A program made the position numbers and the translations under genes. From Lacicoccus qingdaonensis (GTDB lineage Bacteria; Bacillota; Bacilli; Staphylococcales; Salinicoccaceae), in the NCBI RefSeq assembly GCF_900101075.1, contig NZ_FNFY01000011.1:1-64000 (forward strand): a DNA stretch of 64,000 nt, written 5' to 3'. Positions 16,981 through 25,685 of the stretch are shown one piece after another. The first letter of the stretch is position 1, and each line of letters starts with the position of its first letter. Below the pieces are notes generated by a model. The model did not search any database. It saw nothing but the letters and a program-made list of their open reading frames with translations, and had not been told where the DNA came from.

Positions 16981-18654
16981 CTATTTATACGTCGTTTTCT
17001 GATTGACATCCTGATTCTTTGGCGGCTGTTTCGTGTTGACTTTGCCGGTGCCGGACTTCTTGTTCACAACCTTCTGCTGTCTGTTGCCTGACCCGTTGAT
17101 ATTGCCTTTGACAGCGCCTTGTCCACGTCTGACCGGCCGTTTCTGTATAGGCTTCATCAAAAGACCCTGCGACTCTTTATATTTATAGACCGCCTCTTCA
17201 ACAGTGCCGTCGAACATCACCCCGCCCTGGTCCATCCATATGCCACGTGTACATATCTTTTCGATGAATGACAGGCTGTGTGACACGATGATCACCACTT
17301 TCGCCCGGCTCATCATTTCCTGTATACGTTCACTCGCCTTCTGCTGGAATGCAAGGTCGCCTGTAGATAATGCTTCATCTACGATAAATATGTCCGGCTG
17401 CAGATTGGCTGCGATACTGAAGCCGAGACGCGCCTTCTGGCCGCTCGAAAAATCTTTTACAGGTTTCTTGACTTTATCACCGAGACCGGTGAATTCGATT
17501 ATCTGATCATATTTTTCATCCACACGCCTTTTGGGGATCCCAAGCAGTAATGCATTCAGATAAATGTTATCTTCACCTGTCAGATGTGGGTTGAATCCCG
17601 TACCGTAGCCGAGCAGTGCCGAAGTTTCACCGTACAGTTCCATATGTCCCGCATCCGGCCGCAAAATTTTGGTGAGCGTCTTGCAAAGCGTACTTTTTCC
17701 GGCTCCGTTATGGCCGATGATACCGACCACTTCGCCTTCTCTCACTTCAAAGTTGACGTCTTTAAGCGCCCAGAAATCACCGGTGGTCAGTTTATATTTC
17801 ACACTCACGTCTTTCGCCCGGATGACGACATTATCCGTCATCTCAGTCTCAGTCTTTCTGAGCTCGAGCTTCCTGCGCTTTCTCTGGACATTCCTTTTCG
17901 GCACTGTTGCACGATAATTGGCAATGACCGTCTTCGGATCGCCGATTTCACGGATTTCACCATTGTCGATCCACATGATCCTGTTGCAGTTTCTCTGTGC
18001 ATATCTCAGACTGTGTGTGACAAGGATGACCATCTTTGCATCTTTGACGAGTGACTTCATCTTGGCCGAAGCTTTTTGTGAAAACTTCGCGTCACCGGTA
18101 TTCAACGCCTCATCGATGACCAGTATTTCAGGGTGGAGATTTGCCGCCACGCTGAAACCGAGCCTCGATTTCATACCGCTTGAATAATACTTCATCGGCT
18201 GCTCGAAAAATTCGCCGAGATCTGAAAAGTCCTTTATATCCTGGATATACTTGTCGATTTCCTTCTTATCTATACCCAGCATCAGACCGTTCAAATACAC
18301 ATTTTCCCTGCCTGGCAGTTCCTGATTGAATCCCATACCGAATGAGAAGAGTGCGGTGACTTTGCCTTTCACTTCCATCACACCGTAATCTTCTTTCAGT
18401 ATACCCGCGATGATTCTCGACAGTGTCGATTTCCCTGCACCATTCGAACCGATGATGCCGAGTATCTCACCTTCCCGGCCTTCAAAGGTTATATCTTTAA
18501 GCGGGTGTATCAGGTTTCTTTCCGGCAGTTTCCATGTCTGGAAAAAATCGAGTATTCTGGATTTGAAATCTGCGGCATGATTCCCTGAGAAAAAGGAGAT
18601 GCCCACGCCTTCAGATTTAATGACCGTTTTTTTATTGTCAGTTTCTTCATTCAT
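16981..18654 (-). CDS. TagH-like polysaccharide ABC exporter ATPase with two fused nucleotide-binding domains
   Basis: 557 residues with two complete ABC ATPase domains in one chain. The first has Walker A GSNGAGKST and signature YYSSGMKSRLGFSV. The second has GHNGAGKST and FSSGQKARLGFSI. Both carry VIDEALNTGD- or VDEALSTGD-type Walker B segments, typical of the teichoic-acid/O-antigen exporter ATPases TagH and Wzt. A basic Gly/Lys/Gln-rich tail of about 60 residues follows. Staphylococcal TarH is a single domain of about 264 residues, so the fusion is unusual. A TTG at 18678 would add eight residues; the ATG at 18654 has AGGA nine bases upstream. It pairs with the permease just upstream. Confidence 0.88.
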   Translation of the reverse strand: MNEETDNKKTVIKSEGVGISFFSGNHAADFKSRILDFFQTWKLPERNLIHPLKDITFEGREGEILGIIGSNGAGKSTLSRIIAGILKEDYGVMEVKGKVTALFSFGMGFNQELPGRENVYLNGLMLGIDKKEIDKYIQDIKDFSDLGEFFEQPMKYYSSGMKSRLGFSVAANLHPEILVIDEALNTGDAKFSQKASAKMKSLVKDAKMVILVTHSLRYAQRNCNRIMWIDNGEIREIGDPKTVIANYRATVPKRNVQRKRRKLELRKTETEMTDNVVIRAKDVSVKYKLTTGDFWALKDVNFEVREGEVVGIIGHNGAGKSTLCKTLTKILRPDAGHMELYGETSALLGYGTGFNPHLTGEDNIYLNALLLGIPKRRVDEKYDQIIEFTGLGDKVKKPVKDFSSGQKARLGFSIAANLQPDIFIVDEALSTGDLAFQQKASERIQEMMSRAKVVIIVSHSLSFIEKICTRGIWMDQGGVMFDGTVEEAVYKYKESQGLLMKPIQKRPVRRGQGAVKGNINGSGNRQQKVVNKKSGTGKVNTKQPPKNQDVNQKTTYK

Positions 18655-18722
18655 TTTTGAATCTTCCTGTACAGCCAATTCAAAAACCCTCTTTATATAA
18701 ATTTCGTTTGTCCAATGCTGTT

Positions 18723-19502
18723 TTACATCGCTTTGATGATTTTATATTCATTTTTGCTGTAGTACCATATCATGAATACGATGACCGCTGCCGATATTAC
18801 AAAGATGATGCCGAGACCCAAGAAATTCGGCAGGCTCGCATACATCAAAATATCCCTGTAGGCAGTAACGATGACGGCAATCGGGTTGTACGTCACAGCC
18901 CAGCCATATTCCGGCGGCAGTCTCCCGCCTTCCCAAATGATGGGAGAAGCATAGAAGAATGCACGCGTCACATATTGGAGCACGTTTTCAATATCCCTTA
19001 CAAAGACAGTCACATACGCGAGAATCATTCCGATTGCGAGCAGGAATGTCGTCTGTATGATGATGAGCAGCGGCAGAAATACAATTTCCCACCCCGGCAT
19101 CACACGGAACCATGCCAGGAACCCGGCAATCACTATGAACCCGAACGAGAAGTTGAACAACTGGGTCAGTGTGAATGATATCGGGAACAGCGACTTCGGC
19201 AGGTAGACCTGGCTCACGATCGAACTGTATCTCATGATCGACCCTGACGATGAGTTAAGCGTCGTACTGATACAACGCCATACAATCAGCCCGATGACGA
19301 GAAATAGCGGGAAGTTCTCCGTATCCCCGCGGTCCAATATGACTACAATAAGAAAATAAAAAACCAATACGTTAAGAAGTGGATCAAGCAGCCACCATAA
19401 ATAACCAAGATAGCTGTTGCGGTGTTCCGCCTTCAATCCGGACCGCACCAAATAATACAACAAGTCCTTACGACTCAACATTTCCTTTAAATAAGTTTTC
19501 AT
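18723..19502 (-). CDS. TagG-like polysaccharide/teichoic acid ABC export permease
   Basis: About 259 residues with six hydrophobic segments and the N-terminal amphipathic stretch of ABC-2 polysaccharide exporters (RNSYLGYLWWLLDPLLNVLV). TagG/TarG proteins carry lipid-linked wall polymers across the membrane using a TagH ATPase, and the next gene supplies one. The frame can start at GTG 19517, but its Shine-Dalgarno is too close; ATG 19502 is preferred with GGCGGTG further upstream. A duplicate function with a housekeeping TarGH elsewhere is likely, so this copy is probably dedicated to the polymer made here. Confidence 0.87.
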   Translation of the reverse strand: MKTYLKEMLSRKDLLYYLVRSGLKAEHRNSYLGYLWWLLDPLLNVLVFYFLIVVILDRGDTENFPLFLVIGLIVWRCISTTLNSSSGSIMRYSSIVSQVYLPKSLFPISFTLTQLFNFSFGFIVIAGFLAWFRVMPGWEIVFLPLLIIIQTTFLLAIGMILAYVTVFVRDIENVLQYVTRAFFYASPIIWEGGRLPPEYGWAVTYNPIAVIVTAYRDILMYASLPNFLGLGIIFVISAAVIVFMIWYYSKNEYKIIKAM

Positions 19503-19525
19503 AATTACTAATGACACCGCCTAGT

Positions 19526-20341
19526 TTACTCCCGGCCGGAATTCTTTTTCCCGGCCCTTTTGTTTACAACCACTTTATATTTAATCAGATCTTTTATGGC
19601 AATGACTGCATAATGGCCAAAATACCACAGCGCTTTCGGCAGGCTCTGCTTCTCGATATGCCTGAAGACATACCAGTTCCTTTTGGCAGCCTTCCATTTG
19701 TTGCTTGAGATGGAGTCTCCGACCACTCTGTACTTTGCAAGCACTTCCTTAAGTCCGTATGCCGTGTAACCCTGCCTTGTCAGACTGAGCCATAATGCAT
19801 AATCCTGGCGGGTACGGATATCCACCATTTTCACTTCGCCGGTCTTTTCAGTATCTATCATCACAGTCAGACAGCCGATGACACAGCGTTTCATCAATGC
19901 ATCCCAATCCACCGTCTCCGGTGCTTTTGAAATATAGTCCGTTTCAGTACCGTCTTCGAGTGTCCGGACATATTCCGTAAAGGAAAAAGCGATATCTTCA
20001 TTCTGCATGAATTTGAGCTGACGTTCCAATTTTTCGGGGTACCAGCCGTCATCGCTGTCCAGGAATGCGATATAGCGCCCTCTTGAATGCTCGATTGCGG
20101 TGTTTCGTGCAACTGCTGAACCTGAATTTTCTTCAAGTTCTATCAGTCTGATCCGCTCATCCTTGTCCTGCATTTCCTTGATGAGGCGGACCGTGTCATC
20201 TTTGGATCTGTCATCAACGATGATCATTTCCCAGTAGGGATATGTCTGATCTATAACTGTCTGGATCGTTTCTGTGATGAACGCTTCCGAGTTGTATGCG
20301 GGAGTGATGACCGAAATCATCGGCTTTTTATCATGAGTCAT
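19526..20341 (-). CDS. Family 2 glycosyltransferase
   Basis: 271 residues. GT-A fold with MISVITPAYNSEAF at the start, VDDRSKDDT and the metal-binding LDSDDGW near residue 95. The C-terminal part (LSLTRQGYTAYGL, then basic KWKAAKRNWYVFRH) is like capsule GT2 enzymes such as those adding single sugars. The ATG follows GAGGAGGTCTGATACT. Four bases separate it from the upstream GT4 gene, so they are co-translated. Probably one assembly step of the repeat unit; substrate unknown. Confidence 0.85.
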   Translation of the reverse strand: MTHDKKPMISVITPAYNSEAFITETIQTVIDQTYPYWEMIIVDDRSKDDTVRLIKEMQDKDERIRLIELEENSGSAVARNTAIEHSRGRYIAFLDSDDGWYPEKLERQLKFMQNEDIAFSFTEYVRTLEDGTETDYISKAPETVDWDALMKRCVIGCLTVMIDTEKTGEVKMVDIRTRQDYALWLSLTRQGYTAYGLKEVLAKYRVVGDSISSNKWKAAKRNWYVFRHIEKQSLPKALWYFGHYAVIAIKDLIKYKVVVNKRAGKKNSGRE

Positions 20342-20345
20342 AGTA

Positions 20346-21500
20346 TCAGACCTCCTCTCCCGTACCGGAAGATAATTCTTGATTTAAAAGTCCGTTATAC
20401 CAGCGAATCAATTTATATTCCTGAGTCTGCCAGTTTAATTCTTCTTTTACAGCTTTTTTGCCGTTTCTGCCCATCTTTGATGCTTCTTCAGGGTTGTTCT
20501 TAAGATAATCAAGCGCTTCTTTTATCGCTTCATCATCTTCCGGATCGACAGCGATGCCGCATTCGTATCGCTCTACAAATGCTTTCCACACCGGAAAATC
20601 AGAACAGATGACGGGAATGCCTGCATTCATATATTCAAAGAACTTTGTCAGCTCTTTTTTCTTATAATGTTCCGTCGGCGGGAACAATGCAACACCTGCA
20701 AGCCAGTTTCTTTCAAGATATCTTTTTTCAATCACTTCTTTTTCAACGAAGCTGTCGATACCTTCTATATGAAGTTTATTTTTTTGTTCACCTGCAACTT
20801 CATACATTTCGCGAGCCAAGTCACCCGGGCATTTACCGACAAAATGGACACTGAGTTCCGAATCGATAACAGGGAGCTTGGCATGGTATCTCGCTCCACG
20901 GACGTGTGAAACATTTCCTGTATACAGGACTTTATTTTCAACTTTACCGGTTCTGTCATGCTCGATAAATTTTTCATTGACGGTTGGATAGTTCAATATC
21001 CATACACCGTCCGGATACATTTCTTCATAATACTTCTCGGCAAGTGACAGACCCATGCCTTTCGTAAAGAATTTCTCCAACAGCTTATATCCGGACACCG
21101 CTATTTTTTTCACTTGTCCGTTCAGATATTCTTTCTGCATGATACTTGTAATGTAGTCCTCATGAATATCATATACGACGACATGGTTCTGCTTTTTAAG
21201 CAGCCATGCAGCCGGCAGAAGTTCCGGGTCATGAAAAGTTATGATATCCGCATTCAGCGCACTAGCTTTCTTATAAGCATCATACGTCCCGAAAATCATG
21301 CGTCTCAAACGGCTTTTATATGTTTTAAGTAATACATGATTGATTGTTTTATCACCATCGTTCCCTTTAGGGTCACGCCTGGCAATCAGTGTGACATCAA
21401 ATCCTGCCTTCTCAAGTGACTTGCATTGTTTATGGTAGATTCTCGGATCGTATGGGTGATGGACGGTAGTCATGTGTACTACACGCTTTTTTGTTTCCAT
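20346..21500 (-). CDS. Family 4-type (GT-B) glycosyltransferase
   Basis: 384 residues. The N terminus VVHMTTVHHPYDPRIYHKQ and the C-terminal LTKFFEYMNAGIPVICSDFP (donor-binding E-x7-E region: E...E in KFFEYMNAG) are typical of GT-B retaining enzymes such as those in capsule and exopolysaccharide loci. No signal peptide. RBS AGGAGATAAATT before the ATG. Lies between two other glycosyltransferases in the same transcript. Sugar and acceptor cannot be told from sequence. Confidence 0.83.
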   Translation of the reverse strand: METKKRVVHMTTVHHPYDPRIYHKQCKSLEKAGFDVTLIARRDPKGNDGDKTINHVLLKTYKSRLRRMIFGTYDAYKKASALNADIITFHDPELLPAAWLLKKQNHVVVYDIHEDYITSIMQKEYLNGQVKKIAVSGYKLLEKFFTKGMGLSLAEKYYEEMYPDGVWILNYPTVNEKFIEHDRTGKVENKVLYTGNVSHVRGARYHAKLPVIDSELSVHFVGKCPGDLAREMYEVAGEQKNKLHIEGIDSFVEKEVIEKRYLERNWLAGVALFPPTEHYKKKELTKFFEYMNAGIPVICSDFPVWKAFVERYECGIAVDPEDDEAIKEALDYLKNNPEEASKMGRNGKKAVKEELNWQTQEYKLIRWYNGLLNQELSSGTGEEV

Positions 21501-21521
21501 AATTTATCTCCTGTTTTCCAA

Positions 21522-22643
21522 TTATTTATCCAGCACTTCTGTAAACATCTGTTCATACTGCCTGATGATTTTATTTACATGAAATTCTTCTGCACGCTTC
21601 AGACCTTTTTCAATGATGCCTGCTCTTTCACCGTCGCTGAGTGTAAATATATGATTGATGCCTGCTGCAAGCGCCTTTTCATCGGACGGTTCGCACATAT
21701 GGCCGAATTCTCCGGACGCCAGTACTTCATCCGCTCCGGGATGCGCTTTCGTCGATACGACCGGTGTACCCGTTGCCATCGCCTCTGTCAGCACATGCCC
21801 GAATCCTTCTCTTACAGATGACAGGACGAACAGATCTGCATGTTTGAAGTAGGCGTATGGATTATATCTGAATCCGGCAAAATGGACGGAGTCCGCGATA
21901 TTCAAATCGTCTGCAAGCTGCTTCAGTTCAGCTTCCAACTGACCTTCGCCAAGGATGAAAAGATGACTGTCATCATGATTTTCCTTAACTATTTCAAATG
22001 CTTTCAACAGTGTTTTCTGGTCTTTGTCAGGGTGAAGCCGTCCTGCCGTGATAATCGTCCTGCCGCTGTTCTGGAAAATTACTTTGTGCTCGTCGGAGAG
22101 CTCGTCTTTTGCCATCATGTCCCGGATTGCCTCAATATCAACCGGATTGTATATAATATCAATTTTATCAGAATTCACTTTATATCTGTTAATAATATTC
22201 TTTTTGACACCCCTCGACAGTGCGATCACTTTGGACGCACGCCTGTAAAGCCGGCCTGCAAAACGCAGTTTAATATTTTCCTTCACACTGCCCCCGAGGT
22301 AGGCTGCTTCCCTGACGACATTTTTTGCCGGAGAAAATGACAGCATAGTCGCAAGGAGTGCGATGATATTATAGTTTGGAATCGTGCTGAATACGAGGTC
22401 TGCACGCTCTTTTCTGATGACTTTTGAAAGAGGCAGTATTGCACTGCGGAGCCTTTTTATATCAAGCTTTATAAATTTCACATCATCATTGATAGACTTC
22501 TCGTAGCTCCCGTCGTGATTGAGTGTCACAAGGACTGGCGTGAACTTTGTCCGGTCAATATTATTAATGATATTGAGCAGTGTTCTTGCTGCACCGCCGC
22601 CGCCCATCTGGTAAATGAAAAACAATATTTTTTTCTTTTTCAC
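21522..22643 (-). CDS. Family 4 glycosyltransferase, first gene of the polymer operon
   Basis: 373 residues from GTG 22643. The start reads VKKKKILFFIYQMGGGGAAR, the sugar-acceptor side of GT4 enzymes. GRLHPDKDQKTLLKAFEIV and VREGFGHVLTEAMATGTPVV carry the donor-site Lys and the E-x7-E motif. The frame opens at GTG 22676, but GGAAAGG lies nine bases before the GTG at 22643, so the shorter start is chosen. A sigma-A promoter ends just upstream (22684-22711), making this the likely first gene of a transcript that may run to 0.5 kb. It probably starts or extends the lipid-linked unit. Confidence 0.85.
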   Translation of the reverse strand: MKKKKILFFIYQMGGGGAARTLLNIINNIDRTKFTPVLVTLNHDGSYEKSINDDVKFIKLDIKRLRSAILPLSKVIRKERADLVFSTIPNYNIIALLATMLSFSPAKNVVREAAYLGGSVKENIKLRFAGRLYRRASKVIALSRGVKKNIINRYKVNSDKIDIIYNPVDIEAIRDMMAKDELSDEHKVIFQNSGRTIITAGRLHPDKDQKTLLKAFEIVKENHDDSHLFILGEGQLEAELKQLADDLNIADSVHFAGFRYNPYAYFKHADLFVLSSVREGFGHVLTEAMATGTPVVSTKAHPGADEVLASGEFGHMCEPSDEKALAAGINHIFTLSDGERAGIIEKGLKRAEEFHVNKIIRQYEQMFTEVLDK

Positions 22644-22683
22644 GATATTCAGCCTTTCCAACAACCGGTATTTCACCTCGAAT

Positions 22684-22711
22684 ATTATATCATAAACACA
22701 TTAGTAAACAA
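22684..22711 (-). promoter_or_regulatory. Main promoter of the polymer locus
   Basis: On the minus strand TTGTTT (22711-22706), 16 bp, then TATAAT (22689-22684) preceded by TGA, giving an extended -10. The predicted start is near 22677, about 35 nt before the GTG of the first glycosyltransferase. It lies downstream of the ugd terminator, so the locus is transcribed separately from ugd. Confidence 0.6.
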
Positions 22712-22744
22712 GTTATCACACATACTGTGACCACTCCGTAATGC

Positions 22745-22772
22745 AAAAAAGCCGACTGTAAAGTCGACTTTT
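22745..22772 (-). terminator. Rho-independent terminator of ugd
   Basis: AAAAGCCGACT-GTA-AAGTCGACTTTT forms a near-perfect hairpin with flanking A and T tracts, directly after the ugd stop on the minus strand. Confidence 0.75.
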
Positions 22773-22781
22773 CACTGGTGT

Positions 22782-24089
22782 TTATTTTCTGACTGAAGGA
22801 CGGCCAATGGAGTGATATTCCACACCGCTGTTTTCAGCCTCTTTTAAAGTGAAGCAGTTTCTGCCGTCAAATATCACCGCTTCATTCATGAGATTTTTAT
22901 ATTCATCGAGCGGGAATTCCTTGATTTCCTGCCATTCCGTCAAGATGATCGCGATATCCGCATGTGCGACAGCCTCTCTGATATCAACTGCATAGTTCAC
23001 TTGATCCGACAAAATATTTTTAGCATTATCCATCGCAGCCGGATCATAGGTATGGACTTCAGCGCCCTCTTCGATAAGTCTTGCCGTCACGGAAATTGAA
23101 GGGGCTTCGCGCAGATCGTCCGTATTCGGCTTGAAGGCAAGTCCAAGCACCGCCACTTTCATTCCTTCGAGAGAATCGAAGCGCTCTTTGACTTTATCAA
23201 CGATGATGCCTCTCTGGCGTTCATTTGAATCCACGACATTTTCAAGGATCTGCATATCATACGAAGCATCTTTCGCCACTGAGATGATCGCTCTCGTATC
23301 TTTAGGGAAGCATGAGCCGCCGTACCCGATGCCCGCATTTAAAAATGCACCGCCGATTCTTCCGTCCATGCCCATCCCTTCTGCAACATCATCAATGTTC
23401 GCACCGATCTTTTCGGATAAGTTTGCCATTTCATTGATGAAGCTGATCTTTGTCGCAAGGAACGCATTGGATGCATACTTTATCATTTCTGCACTCCTTA
23501 AGTTCGTCCGGACAATCGGCAGATTGAATCCGGCATTGACCTCTTCCAGCGCATCAAGCACCGTCTCTTCCTCGGCCCCGATGACGATGCGGTCTCCGTT
23601 GAATGTATCGTAGACGGCAGAGCCCTGTCTTAAAAATTCCGGGTTGGATGCGATTTTTATTGTCACATCATTAACCAGCCTGTCCTCGATCTCTTTTTTG
23701 ATATATTCATTCGTCCCGACAGGTACCGTACTTTTCGTTACGATGATGACATCTCTTGTGAGGTGGGATGCCAAAGATTTACATACCGCATTCACCGACG
23801 TAAGGTCAGCTGAACCGTCATCATTTTGGGGTGTGCCGACAGCAATATAAACGATGTCTTTGTCTTGCAGCCCCTCTCTATAGTCCGTTGTAAACTTCAG
23901 ACGGGACTGGTTTATGTTTCTATTGAGAAGCTCTGTCAATCCCTCTTCATATATCGGGCTGACACGCTGTTTCAAAGTTTCGATTTTTTCTTCATCAATA
24001 TCTATACATGTCACATGATTGCCGATTTCAGATAAACAGGCGCCTGTGACAAGTCCCACATATCCTGTGCCGATTACTGCGATTTTCAT
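22782..24089 (-). CDS. ugd: UDP-glucose 6-dehydrogenase
   Basis: 435 residues, the usual length. N-terminal NAD-binding MKIAVIGTGYVGLVTGACL; substrate region EFLRQGSAVYD; catalytic cysteine in GGSCFPKDTRA; C-terminal UDP-binding Rossmann part VAVLGLAFKPNTDDLREAPS. It oxidises UDP-glucose to UDP-glucuronate with two NAD+ per turnover in the cytoplasm. It stands between the glycosyltransferase operon and a divergent second dehydrogenase, so UDP-glucuronate is a likely building block of the polymer. ATG with GGGAGTG upstream; the gene has its own terminator. Confidence 0.95.
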   Translation of the reverse strand: MKIAVIGTGYVGLVTGACLSEIGNHVTCIDIDEEKIETLKQRVSPIYEEGLTELLNRNINQSRLKFTTDYREGLQDKDIVYIAVGTPQNDDGSADLTSVNAVCKSLASHLTRDVIIVTKSTVPVGTNEYIKKEIEDRLVNDVTIKIASNPEFLRQGSAVYDTFNGDRIVIGAEEETVLDALEEVNAGFNLPIVRTNLRSAEMIKYASNAFLATKISFINEMANLSEKIGANIDDVAEGMGMDGRIGGAFLNAGIGYGGSCFPKDTRAIISVAKDASYDMQILENVVDSNERQRGIIVDKVKERFDSLEGMKVAVLGLAFKPNTDDLREAPSISVTARLIEEGAEVHTYDPAAMDNAKNILSDQVNYAVDIREAVAHADIAIILTEWQEIKEFPLDEYKNLMNEAVIFDGRNCFTLKEAENSGVEYHSIGRPSVRK

Positions 24090-24240
24090 AAATCTTTACA
24101 CTCCCAGTTTTTGCCTCACCATTGAATATACCGGCAAAAATTCCATCTGTATTTTATAACATTCATCTTTTTATTATATAAATCACATTCACTAATTTTA
24201 TCATATGCCCTGTGAACATTCTACTTTATGAATGGATTGG

Positions 24241-24276
24241 ATGCATGTCATCGTGATAAAATGTATAATAATGGAG
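24241..24276 (+). promoter_or_regulatory. Candidate promoter for the second dehydrogenase
   Basis: TATAAT at 24264-24269 lies 55 nt before the ATG, with an indistinct -35 region. The 234-nt gap between the divergent dehydrogenase genes must hold promoters for both; the ugd one could not be placed clearly. Confidence 0.35.
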
Positions 24277-24323
24277 ATGGAAATACAAGCGAGAACAGTT
24301 GAAAACAGAAAGGTACAGATGTT

Positions 24324-25637
24324 ATGAATATATATGAAAAATTGGAAGCCCGTGAAGAAAACCTGGCGGTCATCGGCCTCGGCTATGTCGGCCTGCCACT
24401 TGCAGTAGAATTTGCAAAGAAATACAATGTCATCGGCTTCGATGTGAACCAGGAGAAACTGGACCAGTATATAAACGGCAATGATGTGACAGAAGAAGTC
24501 GGAGATGCGGCACTTGAAAATACGACAATGGCATTTACGAGTGACGAGTCTGAGCTTCAAAAATCAAAATTCTTTGTCGTTTCGGTCCCGACACCGATCA
24601 ATACGGATAAGACACCGAACCTGACACCTGTGATCAGCGCGAGTGAAACTGTCGGCATAAATCTCACTGAAGGTTCGATTGTCGTTTATGAGTCTACGGT
24701 CTATCCCGGCACGACGGAAGAGATCTGCATTCCGATTCTGGAGGAGAAATCCGGTCTCGAGTATGGCAAAGATTTCAAAGTCGGCTATTCGCCCGAACGT
24801 ATCAATCCCGGAGATAAGAAAAATACACTGACGCAGATTGTCAAAGTCGTATCCGGTTCGGACGATGAGGCATTGAAAGAGATTTCTGACATCTACAGCT
24901 CCATCATCGAAGCCGGCGTCCATGAAGCGGAATCCATTAAAGTCGCGGAAGCTTCAAAGGTGATTGAAAATTCTCAGAGAGATATAAATATCGCCTTCAT
25001 GAATGAACTGTCGATGGTGTTCAACAAGATGGACATCGATACGAACGCGGTGCTCGAAGCTGCCGGCACCAAATGGAACTTCCTGAAGTTCACGCCCGGC
25101 CTTGTCGGCGGACACTGCATCGGCGTTGATCCGTACTACTTCACTTACAAGGCTGAACAGCTCGGCTACCATTCACAGATCATCCTCGCGGGCAGAAAGA
25201 TCAATGATGATATGGGTAAACATATCTCGAGCAATATCATCAAAAAGATGATTAAAGCCAAGCAGTTGATAGACGGAGCGAGAGTTGCAGTTTTAGGGTT
25301 GACTTTCAAGGAGAATGTGGCAGACGTCCGCAATACCAAAGTGACCGACATCATTGATGAACTTGAGGATTACGGCGCCAATGTGCTGGTCCACGATCCG
25401 GTTGCGGTGCCTGAAGCTGTGGACAGAGACCTTGGCATCCAGCTTGTATCCGACGAAGATCTGACCGATCTCGACTGCGTTGTCCTTGCTGTACCACACG
25501 CTGAGTATCTTGAGAAAATCAATTTCGACACCCTGGATAAATTATTCAAAGATGACCGTAAAGTGCTCATAGATGTAAAGAGCATACTGGATAAAAATGA
25601 ATTTGAATCCAAAGGATATCTCTACTGGAGCCTTTAA
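24324..25637 (+). CDS. UDP-N-acetylhexosamine 6-dehydrogenase (WbpA/TviB/CapL type)
   Basis: 437 residues. NAD-binding LAVIGLGYVGLPLAVEFA, catalytic cysteine in GGHCIGVDPYYFTYKA, and C-terminal VAVLGLTFKENVADVRNTK. The GGHCIGVDPYY form separates this group (WbpA, TviB, staphylococcal CapL), which oxidise UDP-GlcNAc or UDP-GalNAc to the uronic acids, from Ugd with GGSCFPKD. Divergent from ugd, followed by a bidirectional terminator. Two dehydrogenases of different substrate class imply a polymer with hexuronic and N-acetylhexosaminuronic acids. RBS GAAAGG before the ATG. The exact epimer is undecided. Confidence 0.85.
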   Translation: MNIYEKLEAREENLAVIGLGYVGLPLAVEFAKKYNVIGFDVNQEKLDQYINGNDVTEEVGDAALENTTMAFTSDESELQKSKFFVVSVPTPINTDKTPNLTPVISASETVGINLTEGSIVVYESTVYPGTTEEICIPILEEKSGLEYGKDFKVGYSPERINPGDKKNTLTQIVKVVSGSDDEALKEISDIYSSIIEAGVHEAESIKVAEASKVIENSQRDINIAFMNELSMVFNKMDIDTNAVLEAAGTKWNFLKFTPGLVGGHCIGVDPYYFTYKAEQLGYHSQIILAGRKINDDMGKHISSNIIKKMIKAKQLIDGARVAVLGLTFKENVADVRNTKVTDIIDELEDYGANVLVHDPVAVPEAVDRDLGIQLVSDEDLTDLDCVVLAVPHAEYLEKINFDTLDKLFKDDRKVLIDVKSILDKNEFESKGYLYWSL

Positions 25638-25648
25638 TAACTGCATGA

Positions 25649-25682
25649 ATAAAAGCCTTCATTCCATAATGAAGGCTTTTAT
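25649..25682. terminator. Bidirectional terminator between convergent genes
   Basis: ATAAAAGCCTTCATT-CCAT-AATGAAGGCTTTTAT is a perfect hairpin with A/T tails on both sides, shared by the dehydrogenase and the phosphodiesterase. Confidence 0.85.
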
Positions 25683-25685
25683 CAT

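Noticed and set aside
619-22643. Poly-gamma-glutamate capsule (CapBCA/PgsBCA) locus
   Set aside because: No CapB Mur-ligase-like, CapC or CapA protein is present; the ligases are ATP-grasp and export is by an ABC system.
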